NCBI RefSeq assembly: GCF_032854445.1
Contig: NC_088300.1
Coordinates: 42,258,984 to 42,322,983 of the forward strand
DNA: 64,000 nucleotides
From: Liolophura sinensis
Taxonomy: Eukaryota > Mollusca > Polyplacophora > Chitonida > Chitonidae
Direction of reading: 5' to 3'
Of the stretch, positions 9,680-21,105 are shown piece by piece. How positions within the stretch are numbered: position 1 is the first letter of the stretch; the number at the start of each line of letters is the position of its first letter. Both the position numbers and the translations under genes were made by a program. The notes beneath the pieces are model-generated. The model was not told the origin of the DNA. It worked only from the letters and a program-made list of their open reading frames with translations, and made no database searches.

Positions 9680-12378
9680 CTGTAATGATACAGAAATTAC
9701 TTATCAAACGATAAACTTAAGATTTTACAACTGTGGAACATCTCTGCCAAAATACATCATTACTGAGCGCTGTTTAAATTCTGTCCACGCTGGAAAGTTT
9801 AATTTAAAATTCCATTACTTTTAAGGATTTTCCTGGGCTGCATGAACCCTGTGAGGGAGAGGGCTAAATATAAACAGTTACTAACACAACCTATGCAGAG
9901 TAGCCATAAATTTTAATAAACCAGTTAAGTCTACAAACTGCCTGGAAATTATATGCATCCTTGACTGGCATAAGAACAGGCTTGTCCATAACTCATACAT
10001 GATGTTACATGTCCTGTACTTATAAAGGAATTCACAAACTTTGTCAGTTCACTAAATTTAACAAGATGGCTCTGTTTTCATAAATGACGTATTGGAGATG
10101 TTTGATATGTACGTATGCTTTACCCTTAACCTGCTAACCTGCAAATATTGCAAAAAAGTACATTTGTATACACAGTATGCCAAAAAATACACAAATTTCT
10201 TACTGAGCGTATCCCAGGTAAATTCAACAGACTGCCTACTACAGGAACTCTTCTCAGAAAATTCACAGCCACTGGGAAGAAACCACTGGCAAAGCAAAGA
10301 ACAAGATCAATTTTACATTACATTAAGAATCGCATCACAGAATGCAAAGACTCTTTTTTTAAATAGCAGTTACTTTTAATTTTCGTCATTACTAACACAT
10401 ACATACATGAAACTTCAAGAAAAGAGATTAAAACGGTATGTCCAGTATAACCACAAAATAATTCTTATTCAGAAGAGGTTTAACACAAACAATATCAAAA
10501 TCACAAATAATGCACCAAAACTTTAAGACTCACCTAAACAGAAGAAAGAATCCATACATTTCCAAACACATGCCAATGACTGGCCAGCCTATCAAAACAA
10601 TAAATATTCCTCCAATAAAAAATCCTGTAGCCTTCACTTTGTGTCTTTGGAAGAAAAATCTAAATGTCCGTTCAAGTCCTATAACAAATGCCAGCCCACT
10701 TACAAACAGGATCTGCAAGGAAAAAGAATGACAACGATATGAACGATAACACAGCTCGTATCAGATTTATACATTTATTGAGCTGATAGATGCTTTACTC
10801 TGTACTCAAAAATATCTGATTTAGAAGACAAGAGTCTCACAAACCAGCGAGAAACCATAATGTCTGACCTAGTACCTGACAAACCTCCTGACTTAAAGGA
10901 TTCATGAAGAGAACTACGGTTATGAGAAAAATTATGGTTATGCTTGTAAGAGTTGTTTTGACAGATATCACAGTTGATGTCACAACACACTTCAAAGCTG
11001 GTTCCTATATAATATCCTACTCTCGACACTGAAACACTGGAGCCTTAGGAATGCTGTAGCTCAAACTCATACTTAAGACACACACCCTCCCCCACACCCC
11101 GAATCATTTTTGCGCTATTATATTAGGGCACATCCTAAAGTGCATGTTAAGAAATAAAAAGCAAGATATTTCATGAACCCTTTGAAGTGTCAAGGAGAGA
11201 CTAGAAAGAGAGAAGGATTAGAACTTTTGACCTCTATGGCCAAGGGTTACTGGACTTCTGCCAGTTAAGGCAGTCTCATAACTACAACGTGGCAATCATC
11301 AACAAATCCCAGTTCAAAATAACATCAACAAAATAACTTCATAAAATATGTACAACTATTACTGATACTTTCAAAGATATTGAATTTGTAGCATAAAATA
11401 TTTGAATGAATGACTTACATTGCCTATAGCTAGAAGTCCCTTATCAAAGAAAAAAATAATTCCCATGATAAGGAAAGACACACCAAACCCTGCCAGGCCC
11501 ACGCCAATTTCTGAAAGAATAAGACAAAAAAAATAACATCTATTTGAATCAGACGAAAGAATTTTAATTTGGCCCTGGATTCAAATCCAATCTCCTGCAG
11601 ATTAGCATGATTAATGAGGGTGAAAAATTTAGGTCTGAAGAGTTATACTGTACCCTGCTTCAGTGGGTTAAAATTGGCCTATTATTTCTAGACATTACAT
11701 ACTTTTTGTGAACAAAATTTATCAGTCTGTCGATGAAACAGTGCCCTTTTATTGACTACTGGTCCTTGACATTCCTTCCAGGGAATGTAGGTGAAAAATG
11801 CAAACAAATTTAGTAATTTAATGTTAGGTACATTGACTGAAAGTTTAACCGTTCTACGTAGATCAACTTCTGACCATAACTGCAGGGTGCGCTATGACTT
11901 ATCACAATATCTGCTGTCACTGTTACCCGTTCTACAAAGCCAGACAGTTGTTTAGACAGTGCATGACCAAAATTCCATCGCTGGTAGACTAACAATCCAG
12001 ACAACAATAGATGCACATGAAGGACCATGTGCTTTTATTTATCTATCGTATGACGCGTTCTGCTCCTGCGCAATTATGCACAACTTGAAACCGCTATTTG
12101 GCTCGTTCAGACTACATTTGGCTGAGGTCCGTGGTCTCGAATATCTTTGTTTTCTCTTCCAAATTAGAATTTGACAGAATTTTTCTTTAACTCTGAAATA
12201 ATGTGAAAAATTCATTAGTTAGATAGATTTGTCTAGCCTAAGTCTAAAAGCATGTGTCCCTTTTGAAAGTATTACAGCATGTTGTTGTTGTAGCGATCAT
12301 CATTCTGATTTTCACCCACGTCATCAGCATGATGTGGAAAGGTTCATACTTACTTTGGAAATCCGTAATTTGCATCAT
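9641..12378 (-). CDS. GOLT1B: GOLT1B, vesicle transport protein GOT1 family (five exons, complete)
   Basis: Small multi-pass membrane protein of the Got1/GOT1B family, involved in ER-Golgi and Golgi traffic. Minus-strand exons are 12378-12354, 11510-11419, 10712-10534, 10285-10204 and 9679-9641. All joins keep phase and use GT-AG, giving 138 residues plus TAA, the same length as the vertebrate protein. Landmarks in order: ITDFQKIGVGLAGFG, DKGLLAIGNILF, GLAFVIGLERTFRFFFQ, KATGFFIGG, IGWPVIGMCLEMYGFFLLF, FFPVAV, LLNLPGIRS and a C-terminus GESNSVV close to the vertebrate GESNNMV. About four hydrophobic segments alternate with short loops. Two ATGs stand in tandem at the start, and the upstream one has A at -3. 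It lies head-to-tail with PXMP4, about 1.8 kb downstream of it. No defect seen. Confidence 0.96.
10204..10285 (-). CDS. GOLT1B: GOLT1B exon 4
   Basis: 82 nt between tttgccag and gtaaga. Encodes SGFFPVAVNFLRRVPVVG through LPGIRS. Confidence 0.95.
10534..10712 (-). CDS. GOLT1B: GOLT1B exon 3
   Basis: 179 nt between cttgcag and gtgagt. Encodes ILFVSGLAFVIGLERTFR through GFFLLF, the core of the family. Confidence 0.97.
11419..11510 (-). CDS. GOLT1B: GOLT1B exon 2
   Basis: 92 nt between ctttcag and gtaag. Encodes KIGVGLAGFGVSFLIMG through LLAIGN, with the first two hydrophobic stretches. Confidence 0.95.
12354..12378 (-). CDS. GOLT1B: GOLT1B exon 1
   Basis: 25 coding nt encoding MMQITDFQ, donor gtaagt, phase 1 at the end. 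The context before ATG is caag. Confidence 0.88.
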
Positions 12379-12967
12379 CTTGAAAGTTACTGATTAAACA
12401 AAACTAAAAATACAAAAGACAACAATAGTCCAGCTTTGCGACATTAGATAACACAACAAATTCCTCGAACAGCTACGTCTCGATCACTGTCATTCTGCCG
12501 CCGTTGTTACGTTGCACATAAAGAGCTACACTCCTAAAGGGGCGTAACTCGTAATTCTTTCATGTTACCCATTCCAGGTTTTCGAACCGTAAGCGCTTCA
12601 TACTGCCACTAACCAATTTATTTAATTACACAACATAATCTTCTATCTTGGCACTGAAAATTTATAAGTCTAAATGTCAGAATGTTTAATGTTAAGCAAT
12701 TCAGTGTTCAAAATTAAATGACAATAAAACAAACCCAAAGATGTAGGCACATGGACATGAATCATGGCTTTTAACAACGAAAGCCTCGTGTGTATACACT
12801 TATGAGTACAAAGGCTATGCGTCATATACACGAGAAATTCAACAAGGATGTAAAGTGATGATTTCTACTAAATCAACCATAAATTTCATCGATTTCTCTA
12901 AAAGTTTTGTCATCTTGTTCTGTTGATAGAAACAACAGCCAATTGACTACCAAGAGGCATGACAGAC
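12379..12967. other. GOLT1B upstream region
   Basis: Contains the GOLT1B 5' UTR and presumably its promoter. No TATA box or other site could be assigned with confidence. Confidence 0.5.
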
Positions 12968-13665
12968 AACCACTCAGCTCACCAAGTACCTGAGAAAACC
13001 ACTCAGCTCACCAGGTACCTGAGAAAACCACTCAGCTCATCAGGTACCTGAGAAAACCACTCAGCTCACCAGGTACCTGAGAAAACCACTCAGCTCACCA
13101 GGTACCTAAGAAAACCACTCTACTCACTGAGTATTGAAGAAAACCACTCAGCTCACCAAGTACTTGAGAAAACTACTCAGCTCACCAGATACCTGAAAAA
13201 CCACTCTGCTCACCAGGCACCTCGAAAAACCACTTCTCTCACCAGGTACCTGAGAAAAACACTCAGCTAACCACCAAGTATTCAAGAAAATGACTCAGCT
13301 CACCAAGTACTTGAGAAAAACTGTGATAACCACTCAGCTCACCAGGTAGGGCCTACTGAGAAAACGACTCCACTCACCAGGTACTGAGAAAACAACTTAG
13401 CTCACCAGATACTGAGAAAAGTACTAAGCTCACCAGTTACCTGAGAAAACGACTTGACTCACCAGATACTGAGAAAAACACTCAGCTCACCAGGTATCTG
13501 AGAAAATCACTCAGCTCACCAGGTATCTGAGAAAATCACTCAGCTCACCAGGTACTGAAAACCAATCAGCTCACCAGGTACCTGTAATATCCACTCAGCT
13601 CACCAAGTACCTGATAAAAACCACTCAGCTCACCAGGTACCTGAGAAAAAACATTCATCTCACCA
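12968..13665. repeat. 29-bp minisatellite, about 24 copies
   Basis: Tandem copies of a 29-bp unit whose core reads accactcagctcaccaggta followed by cctgagaa. The copies at the left are nearly identical; those in the middle and right carry substitutions and small indels (for example a gcc-tac insert near 13350). It lies between GOLT1B and the PXMP4 3' end. Unit length is not a multiple of three, so it does not form a long reading frame. Confidence 0.93.
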
Positions 13666-14219
13666 GAGATATGCTGGGTCTAAGCAAGACATGCGCTGGA
13701 CAAAATGTCCAGTGATCCGCATTAAATGAATTTCTTGTCATTTTCATTATTTCCTAACAAGTAACTGTCTCTGACTTAATAATATGCATAATGTTATGAG
13801 GACAACTGCCACATGCGGGATATATAACTAAATTCCCACTCATTTCCGAGATGAAGCTTGAGCCATTGCCAGCTCACAAATGGCTAAGAGTTGCCATATG
13901 ATATAGACAAGAAATACATGTAGATATTCAAGCGTACAGTTATCAACAATTTCAAATATTTTATTCAGTTTTCATCCTGAGACGTGACAAAAGATGTAAA
14001 TACATACACACATAAAATGCATCAATGTACACATGCATTTAATTACCCAAATCAACAGATTCATGACAATTTAAAAATAACATAAAATCTTTGTACACAA
14101 ATGTAAATGTTTATATTAAAGTCATGGTAGAAATCTATAACGATGCCCGATATCACCATAATGAACAGTACATAAGAAGTTGTTGTGTCGCATCCTCACT
14201 GAAACATTGCAGTTTGTTT
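13666..14219. other. intergenic and PXMP4 3' UTR
   Basis: The PXMP4 stop is at 14222-14220. Minus-strand AATAAA at 13965-13960 would give a 3' UTR of about 260 nt. Nothing else seen. Confidence 0.55.
13960..13965 (-). promoter_or_regulatory. candidate polyadenylation signal for PXMP4
   Basis: Canonical AATAAA on the minus strand about 255 nt after the PXMP4 stop codon. Confidence 0.5.
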
Positions 14220-14468
14220 TTATTTGTTGTAGATTATAAAGTTCCTCAGGTTATTGAATTTGTTACTGTCTGTATAAAGGTAAGTCATGGAAGACTTCAG
14301 TGAAGGTTGAAGGGTATTCTTATGATGCTCAAATAACCACAGGACAACACCCCATACTGTTGCAGCAAACCAGGGAAAAGGTTCCTTCACCGGCTTAGTG
14401 ACATAACCTTTATCAACAGCCAGTTTTGCCAACCCATACAGTATACGTGACAGCAAGTATAGGTTTAT
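14220..14468 (-). CDS. PXMP4: PXMP4 exon 3
   Basis: 249 nt after tttcag, from INLYLLSRILYGLA to FIIYNK and TAA. WGVVLWLFE and TLQPSLKSSMTYLY are diagnostic of the family. Confidence 0.97.
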   Translation of the reverse strand: MNLYLLSRILYGLAKLAVDKGYVTKPVKEPFPWFAATVWGVVLWLFEHHKNTLQPSLKSSMTYLYTDSNKFNNLRNFIIYNK

Positions 14469-17189
14469 CTGAAACAAAGATTACAATTAAATACATCAAA
14501 TACAACCCTCAGTTCATGACTGACCCGTAGAGCCTGTAAGAGATAAAAGTGACTATTACACTATGTGCTCAGCTTGTCCGTTATTAAATTTATATTAAAT
14601 TTATTTACTTTATTTTTTTATCTCCATCCCCATAATATTTCATATATGGCAACCAACATTATGGTGGGAGGAAACAGGGCAGAGCCTTCGGAAACCCACG
14701 ACTGTCCACAGCTTGCTGGCAGGTCTTCCAACAGATGACGGTAGAGAATTATAAGTTATATTAAATCAATCTAGAATCTCAATGTCCAAAATACCCCACT
14801 TCTATCCCTCAACATTTCCAAAAATAAAAGCAAGAAAACTAAGAAAACCTTCAAAGAAATGACACGATGGCATATTGCTTAGATTGGCCTTGTATGGATT
14901 GTTTCATGGGCCTTTCTCGGTGTGCACTGATTGCACCACTGGTACAATGTACTACTTTTTAATCTTTCTTAATGTAATAACTTCTATGATGTCTTACAGG
15001 CCACTTTCAGCATCAACTTACTTGTTCATTGACCTTATTGTATCGACCAAACACCAGGTATCCAGTTACAAATGCTGCCATAAATGAGTGCGCCTGCAGT
15101 TTCTCCGCTTGTAACCAAGCCATAATAGTTGTCAGGCCCTTGTATCCAAATACAAATAAGGCCAAGTTTCTTGAATGTGTATATGTGGCTTCCAGTATGG
15201 TCTGGATTTTATCACTCAGTGGACCAGTCTTGAAAAGGAATGTCATCACAAGAGCATGTGGAGCTCGGACCTTTGCACCATATCTGAAGCATAATCAATA
15301 TTAAAGAAGTCAAAAATAAATGGGGTTGAGCAGTTGAATTACTTCACTTAGCCAAATTTATCATTCCATTATGATGGCCTTTCATCAAATCAACAATAAA
15401 ATACTAGGAAGGAATATGTGAGGTAGTATAGTCCTAAATGATATGGCTGTGTTTTTTTTTTATGCCTTTGTTGTATCACCACTTTATCTTCAAGCTTTCC
15501 AAAACAACAGCCTGCTTGCCTTGTGTGCTATATGAAATGGTTCAAATAGTAGTAGCTTAAACATTGTGGAGGCTAATGGAGCAGTAATCAACAATAACTA
15601 CCATTTCCCTATAAAAAGGTATAGGGAAATGAACAACAATGGGAGATATTCAGGGAAGATAATGTTTTCATGAGTAAAACAGCAGATGCCCTATGTCCAT
15701 GGTCTAGAAAAGCATTTGCCAGCAGGGATGTTTTTGGCATGAGCAACTGTTCTTGGTACATGAATACATTGTTTTCAATCCTTTGATTGTTTGGTTTGTT
15801 CACTCACTGGGCTCATTTGCTCTTATACAGTTAACCATGTGCTTTGTAATAGGTTCTCAGAGATTTATTTAAATTAAGCTTCAGATGTGACTGTTTCAAC
15901 CATTCAGCATCAAAGGGCTTATATGTTCTGCTATACCACCTACACAGTAGATTGGTCTAGCCAGAGGTAAGTTCTCATTCCATTAAATGAAATCGCAAGG
16001 ATTTCTCTACCCTTGTTACCACAGTCAGAAACGTCACACTCAAACTCAACTATTAAAGATGGAAGGTGTAGACAGGGACAATAATAATTCAACAATGTAC
16101 TACCTCCATATTTAATATTTCTGACATTCATTCAGTCGACTGACAAAGTAATGTCAGAATGTTAAATAACGAGAGAGATCATTTAGCTCCCTGAATTAGG
16201 ACAATAACGGCACATTTGTCGAAGTTCCTTTTTGTCACTCTCGCATCTCGTTACTTGGAAAAAAAAAGCCCAATTCAACAACTATACAGGATTAGGAGGT
16301 AGCGATTAAAGCATGCCGGCACTACATCAGAATGCCGGGCACTATATCGGAATGCCGGGTTTAGCTTCAAAAGACTCCAACTCCTTTTCTTATACTGGCC
16401 TAGCGTCATTGGAGTTTCGGCGCCTTCAATGTTAATTTCATACTCAACGAAGGTCCAGGCCAATTGTCTCCTGCAAATAAAAGACACCAATCTAAAGTCC
16501 TGCTTTCCACACCCACCACACTGCCACCATACACCCCTACTCAATTTAGAACAGATTTATTATAGCCATGAATGCTTCCACAGTATACACTCCTCAGAGT
16601 TTGCCGCTATGTTGAGCAGCTACGTGCAGGTCCTGCTTCATAGAGTAGTGGGAAGATGGTGCCGTTTGCTGAGGAGCGCATACCCTGGAAGTCTTGATGG
16701 CTTTAATAAATCTATTCTAAATCGAGTAGGGACGTATGGTGACGGTGCGATGTTGGCGGTGGCGGGGCGATGTTGGCGGTGGCGGGGCGGTGGGGTGGGT
16801 GGAGAATGCAGGTTTTTTGGTTGGTGTCTTATAATGTTCGAGACTTGTTCAATAACAAAGACAATCGGTCTGGGCCTTCGTTGAGTACAAAATTAACAAT
16901 GTAAGCGTGGAGACTCCGCTAGGCCAAAATAAGAAAAGGAGTTGGAGTCTTCGGGGCTAATAGTAGTTGTACCGTACTTCGTCTATCGACGTTCGACACT
17001 GGACGACTTACTCAGGAAGATAATCAAATATTTACAGCCATAAATTTTGAAAACATGTGGGCCTTTGTGAATATTGTCATAATTCATGTCTTACACAGCC
17101 CCATTCCTCAGTCCTTTGATGACAGCCAAAGCAGCGTGATATTTTCCAGACGCCAACAGTTTATTGACTGTCTCTGTGGGCGCCGCCAT
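14220..17189 (-). CDS. PXMP4: PXMP4, peroxisomal membrane protein 4 / PMP24 (three exons, complete)
   Basis: Peroxisomal integral membrane protein of the Tim17/22/23-related PMP24 family; its molecular role is not well defined. Minus-strand exons are 17189-17095, 15283-15022 and 14468-14220, joining in phase (GT+A makes the split Val codon) to 201 residues plus TAA, against about 212 in human. Landmarks: KYHAALAVIKGLRNGAVYGAKVRAPHALVMTFLF across the first junction (only part shown in order: GLRNGAV, then YGAKVRAPHALV), ILEATYTHSRNLA, VFGYKGL, AHSFMAAFVTGYLVFG, INLYLLSRILYGLAKLAV, WGVVLWLFE, TLQPSLKSSMTYLY. The gene is complete and shows no defect. Its first intron carries a large foldback element. 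The ATG has A at -3 and G at +4. Confidence 0.96.
14469..15021 (-). other. PXMP4 intron 2
   Basis: 553-bp intron. It contains a SINE 3' fragment in reverse orientation at about 14630-14735 and nothing else of note. Confidence 0.75.
14630..14735 (-). mobile_element. diverged SINE 3' fragment
   Basis: On the minus strand it reads ggaagacctgccagcaagct, then cgtgggtttccg, then ctcccaccataatg and a degraded end. It matches the central and 3' part of the 18.6- and 36.6-kb SINEs. No tail is preserved. Confidence 0.75.
15022..15283 (-). CDS. PXMP4: PXMP4 exon 2
   Basis: 262 nt between gcttcag and gtaagt. Starts by completing Val, then YGAKVRAPHALVMTFLF, and ends at KVNEQ. Confidence 0.96.
15284..17094 (-). 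other. PXMP4 intron 1
   Basis: 1.8-kb intron. It holds a foldback element at 16364-16957 and, just outside its left end, a short triplicate around the word atgccgg (about 16313-16360). No exon found. Confidence 0.75.
16364..16957. mobile_element. foldback / long-TIR MITE-like element
   Basis: The left arm (16364 to about 16605) and right arm (about 16660 to 16957) are inverted copies over almost their whole length. The match can be followed through gactccaactccttttctta, ggcctagcg, tactcaacgaagg, aagacacca, ccacccacc, cctactc, atttagaa, agatttatta, cttcca and ctcctcag. The outermost shared bases are GC, and a TA dinucleotide lies directly outside each end (16362-16363 and 16958-16959), which would fit TA-targeting Tc1/mariner-type transposition. 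The right arm is longer because of a small internal tandem (gcgatgttggcggtggcggg twice). No transposase is encoded. Confidence 0.85.
17095..17189 (-). CDS. PXMP4: PXMP4 exon 1
   Basis: 95 coding nt from ATGGCGGCG through GLRNGA plus two bases of the split Val codon; donor gtaaga. Confidence 0.92.
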
Positions 17190-18557
17190 ATTGATCAGAC
17201 GGTACATAGATCTTTTCTCGCCTCCATGCACAGAAGACGACCAAGATTTCAACAGTTACGTGTTCTACTAGCTGCTGGCTGGTACCGGTAGCTGTGTATT
17301 ATATTTACTAGTTTACAACAATACTGTGTCCGTTCCGTAGTGTTTTCTAACAAAACCATTTGTAGTTCTTTTGTATTTTAACACTGCTGCCGTCAGATAT
17401 TGCACTGGCTCATTATTGCTAATAGAGGCTACCCCCTAACTTGAAACTTTGTAAAAATAATTGAACTTTGCAACATATAGGCCTAATTTTTTTTCAACAT
17501 GTTGCCGCGGTTCATTACTCGCGGTTTCTTTATTCTTTTTCACAAAAGTGAATGATATAAACGCAAAGGAAAATAGGATTTACAAGAACTAGTCTCATAT
17601 ACAAATGTACAGTCACATGAATGTCCTAGTCTGAATCCCTTACGTAGTCCAGCTGCGTACGTTGAATGTGATTAATGCCATCCGACGTTAGGGGCAGGGA
17701 ACCACCTAAATTACGTCATCGCGTGACCTACATGTATAGAATGACGTCATTAGCAAACGTAAACATAGCCACGTGCACACAACAAAGAAGCGCAACCATC
17801 GCGCACTTTCGATGTGACGTGTAGATTCACTTGTCTAGATGCCTTCTACAGGGCGAATACTGTTATATGCGGTGATTTTTCTCCACGCTCTGCCCTGTTT
17901 CTCCCAAACACGCGATACATGACCGCCATCATTCAAATGGAACATTTCTGACTTCAGTGCCAGACACCAGTCAAATAAATAGGTATCCCCCCCCCACCCT
18001 CCATTCAGTCGTGGACTTCTGTTCAGGCTCGACACATCCCTCAAAATTATCGTAGGACAAGCTGCAGGATTCTATGACGTACCATGACAGGATAGTTCTT
18101 AAATTAAGAGACATGTTGCCGACTGCGAAAAAATTGTGCTGCTGTTTTAGACGTCATCTACATAAAGTTAAGACTTACTGAGAGTTCCCTTTGTTGACCG
18201 ACATGGACGTAACTTGTGATGGGACTAATATAACACCTGTTATATTAGCCCCAGTTCTGACAGAACAATCGAAAGTTCAGTTTTTTTTCCGGTGTTTCCT
18301 CCGACCACCAACCCACTCAAGCCCCCATATTTAGACACTTGGCGGAAGATTGGCTTTTTTGGACTGGGGTAGCTCCCAAAAATTCCAAATGTCTTTCCCT
18401 CAAAAACATGTAGTGCTGCTATGGTAGTTACAATCAACTTGTTAAAGCCAATGCGCGGTGAAAGATGTGTTAAACCAGGCCCATGTGTCTCCCGTTATCG
18501 TGCAACCATAGCGTTCTATTTGTGCCATTAAAAAGTACTGGTATCAACCCGTGAAAT
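17190..18557. other. PXMP4 upstream region and intergenic DNA
   Basis: No gene seen. It presumably includes the PXMP4 5' UTR and promoter. A short near-perfect palindrome lies at 18221-18252. Confidence 0.55.
18221..18252. repeat. short palindrome (hairpin) with 4-nt loop
   Basis: Arms CTAATATAAC (18225-18234) and GTTATATTAG (18239-18248) are perfect inverted copies around acct. The match extends to 14 bp per arm with one mismatch. Confidence 0.8.
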
Positions 18558-18861
18558 TCCTTAAACTCAGGAGGGGCCCCCGTGGCTCAGTTGTTAGCGT
18601 GCTAGCGCAACGTAATAACCCAGGAGCCTCTCGCTTTCAGTCTGTCATATTGCGGTTGCTGTGAGCTCAAGGCCAGCTTATGCTGGCTTCCTCTCCGACC
18701 TTACGTGGGAATGTCTGCCATCAACCTACAGATGGTCGTGTGTTTACCCTGGGCTCTGTCCGGTTTTCTGCAACCATAATGGTGGCCGCCGTCGAATTAG
18801 TGAAATATTCTTGAGTACGACGTAAAACACCAATCAAATAAATAAATAAATCCTTAATCTC
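18558..18861 (+). mobile_element. full-length tRNA-headed SINE
   Basis: Element at about 18569-18850. It has a tRNA-like head (cccccgtggctcagttgtta, A-box-like), a B-box-like gtgagctcaaggcc, a conserved body and a 3' end of acgacgtaaaacaccaatc followed by an (aaat)n tail. Near-perfect 11-bp duplications flank it: tccttaaactc at 18558-18568 and tccttaatctc at 18851-18861. Confidence 0.88.
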
Positions 18862-21039
18862 TCCTTTGAAAGTCCACATGCCCTAAGCAAACTATTTTTT
18901 TCTGTATTTTTGAAGGATAGTTAAATTTTTGCCTATCCGGGAATCCTATACTCGTATACCTGTATTATCCATGGTATTAAAATGATTCTAAAGTTTGAAA
19001 AAGTCATAATGTGACCCGCTCTATAAATTTTAGGAACCTTATTGACGATTTTGAACGGTAACTTGTGCACAGACGAGGCTGATATTATTTGAAGCTTTTC
19101 TAAAACAGCAGTTAAAAATTGATTGGATTTTTGCGCTGATCGACGCCCAGGCCGTTAACCTGAAAAACGCGACGCACACAGTCGACGTTGACTTCTGACA
19201 TTATAACGCAACGTCGAATAATTTATTTGGTCGATGTTTGGTGTAAACACACGCAGTATCTAAAAATACGACCAGAGGTCCAAATTTATCGAATTGGGCA
19301 GAACTTTCAACTAAACGTGGGGTGGAGGTAGGGTGTATTTGCTCCTTGTACCTGCATGTGATAACCAATTTTCGAGAAGGGGCATAACTCGTGGAGGCTT
19401 AACGATCCGTGACGGGAGATGGGTGATATAGGCTGTGAGGTACATGTATGTACCGCTGTAACTGCCTTTTCAGTCAACAGAGTTTCAGTTCATGTCCTAT
19501 TTAAAGTCCAACAGTTAACTAACCATGCGCATACACACTGTTAGAGATTATGTAATAAGTACATGTGGTGAATGAAAATATCCAATCTTCAAATATTATA
19601 CATGCATACACTGGCAGCCCACGTTAAAGGCTTACTATTAAGCGGCCTGAAATATGTATTACATGTACAATTTTCCTAAATAAAAAGTACCACAGCATAG
19701 TAGTCAGATAAGTTGACATCCGATTTAAATCTACATTCTGAACTCGTCAGTTTGGTCAATGGCATCACCAGTTCGATTCTGCAGCTGTGTAAGTGCATCA
19801 TCAATGTACATGAATCGATGCCCACTTCAGTAACTCGATGGTATTTGCGTGCGTATGCACTGGCTGATGTTTTGATGCTGCCACTTATACCAAATCTGAT
19901 GTCATATCTTTTAAATCCATGGCTGACCGTCTTCATGTTTTCCGATCCAGCATACTTTAAACTCATAACCTTGTACAGTGTTTGGACATAGGACAGTTAC
20001 ACGCACGTTTTTTTTCTTAGAACGCAATTGTTAAATTCACAACATTTTCTAAGTATTATAACGATACGTTTTGAATACTGTACAATGTGAATGTCAGTAT
20101 TTTAAAACTTTAGTCGCGTTATGATTTTTTTCAAGTTGTACCATAATGCTAAATTACAAGATTCTTAGCATATATAATGTATGATTTTTAGCATCTATAA
20201 TGTATGATTTTTTGCATCTGTAATGCCAAACACAAAACCTAAAATGTTAATCTGACACAGTGTTCAATGACAACATTTTCTAATCACTTTATAAAGTGTT
20301 AAATTTCTGTGCTAACCTGCCAATACAAATGCTTTCCCTCCTCCACCACTGCCAAAATATAGGATCTAGCAGTATTAAAGTTAAATGTAACATTTCGGTT
20401 TTTGAGAAAGTATATGAATGAAAGCGGTTTGCACATTTATTGTACATTACATTATCGACTGACCACAAGCAGTGATCAGGTCATAATATAGTACCTCAAC
20501 TGCTTCACTATATACTCGTGTTACCAAATCCATCCTGTGTACAGCAGGCTGGCTCCAGGTGTCTATTTTTCCTTAAGGCATTTACACGTACAAACAATAT
20601 CTATGTTATACAACAATGTTGATAACCTATATAGAGGTAATACTCTATACAGTGTATGTATATGAATGGCATTTACACCAAACATTTTCTTTGATGCAAA
20701 GATTACCTATTTAAGACGCAGTCTTTCCCGGGGATCTATGAATGTAGGCCTGCCAGCTTTATGTTATGTGGTCTACACATCGGAAAGTTTACAGATCGCA
20801 GTACCCCCCTGTAACAGTTAGATACGCAGATATTGGGGTCGGGGTTTCGGATATATAGGCATACATATGCAGCTACTCTTGACTGGTAGTGACCACTTAA
20901 AGCAGGCCTGGAAATTGGCCCATTCATCAACCTGTTGAAAAAATTAAATTAGACAAAATGAGTGTTAAAGCGTATTAAACTATTTCTCAGCTGTATAGAG
21001 ATACATGGTTGTTGTTCTTGGTGTTGTTCTTGGTGTCGA

Positions 21040-21040
<1 letters not shown>
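18862..21040. other. intergenic, no gene seen
   Basis: AT-rich. A diverged ~27-bp triplicate built on agcatctataatgtatgatt lies at about 20166-20225. No exon recognised. Confidence 0.6.
20166..20225. repeat. short tandem triplicate
   Basis: Three diverged copies of a roughly 26-28 bp unit containing agcatctataatgtatgatt. Confidence 0.7.

Positions 21041-21104
<64 letters not shown>
21041..21104. repeat. (TA)32 microsatellite
   Basis: Uninterrupted alternating TA over 64 bp. Confidence 0.97.

Positions 21105-21105
<1 letters not shown>

Larger units (their letters stand above)
9680..12353 (-). other. GOLT1B introns
   Basis: Introns at 9680-10203, 10286-10533, 10713-11418 and 11511-12353. 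AT-rich; no other gene or clear mobile element seen in them. Confidence 0.8.
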
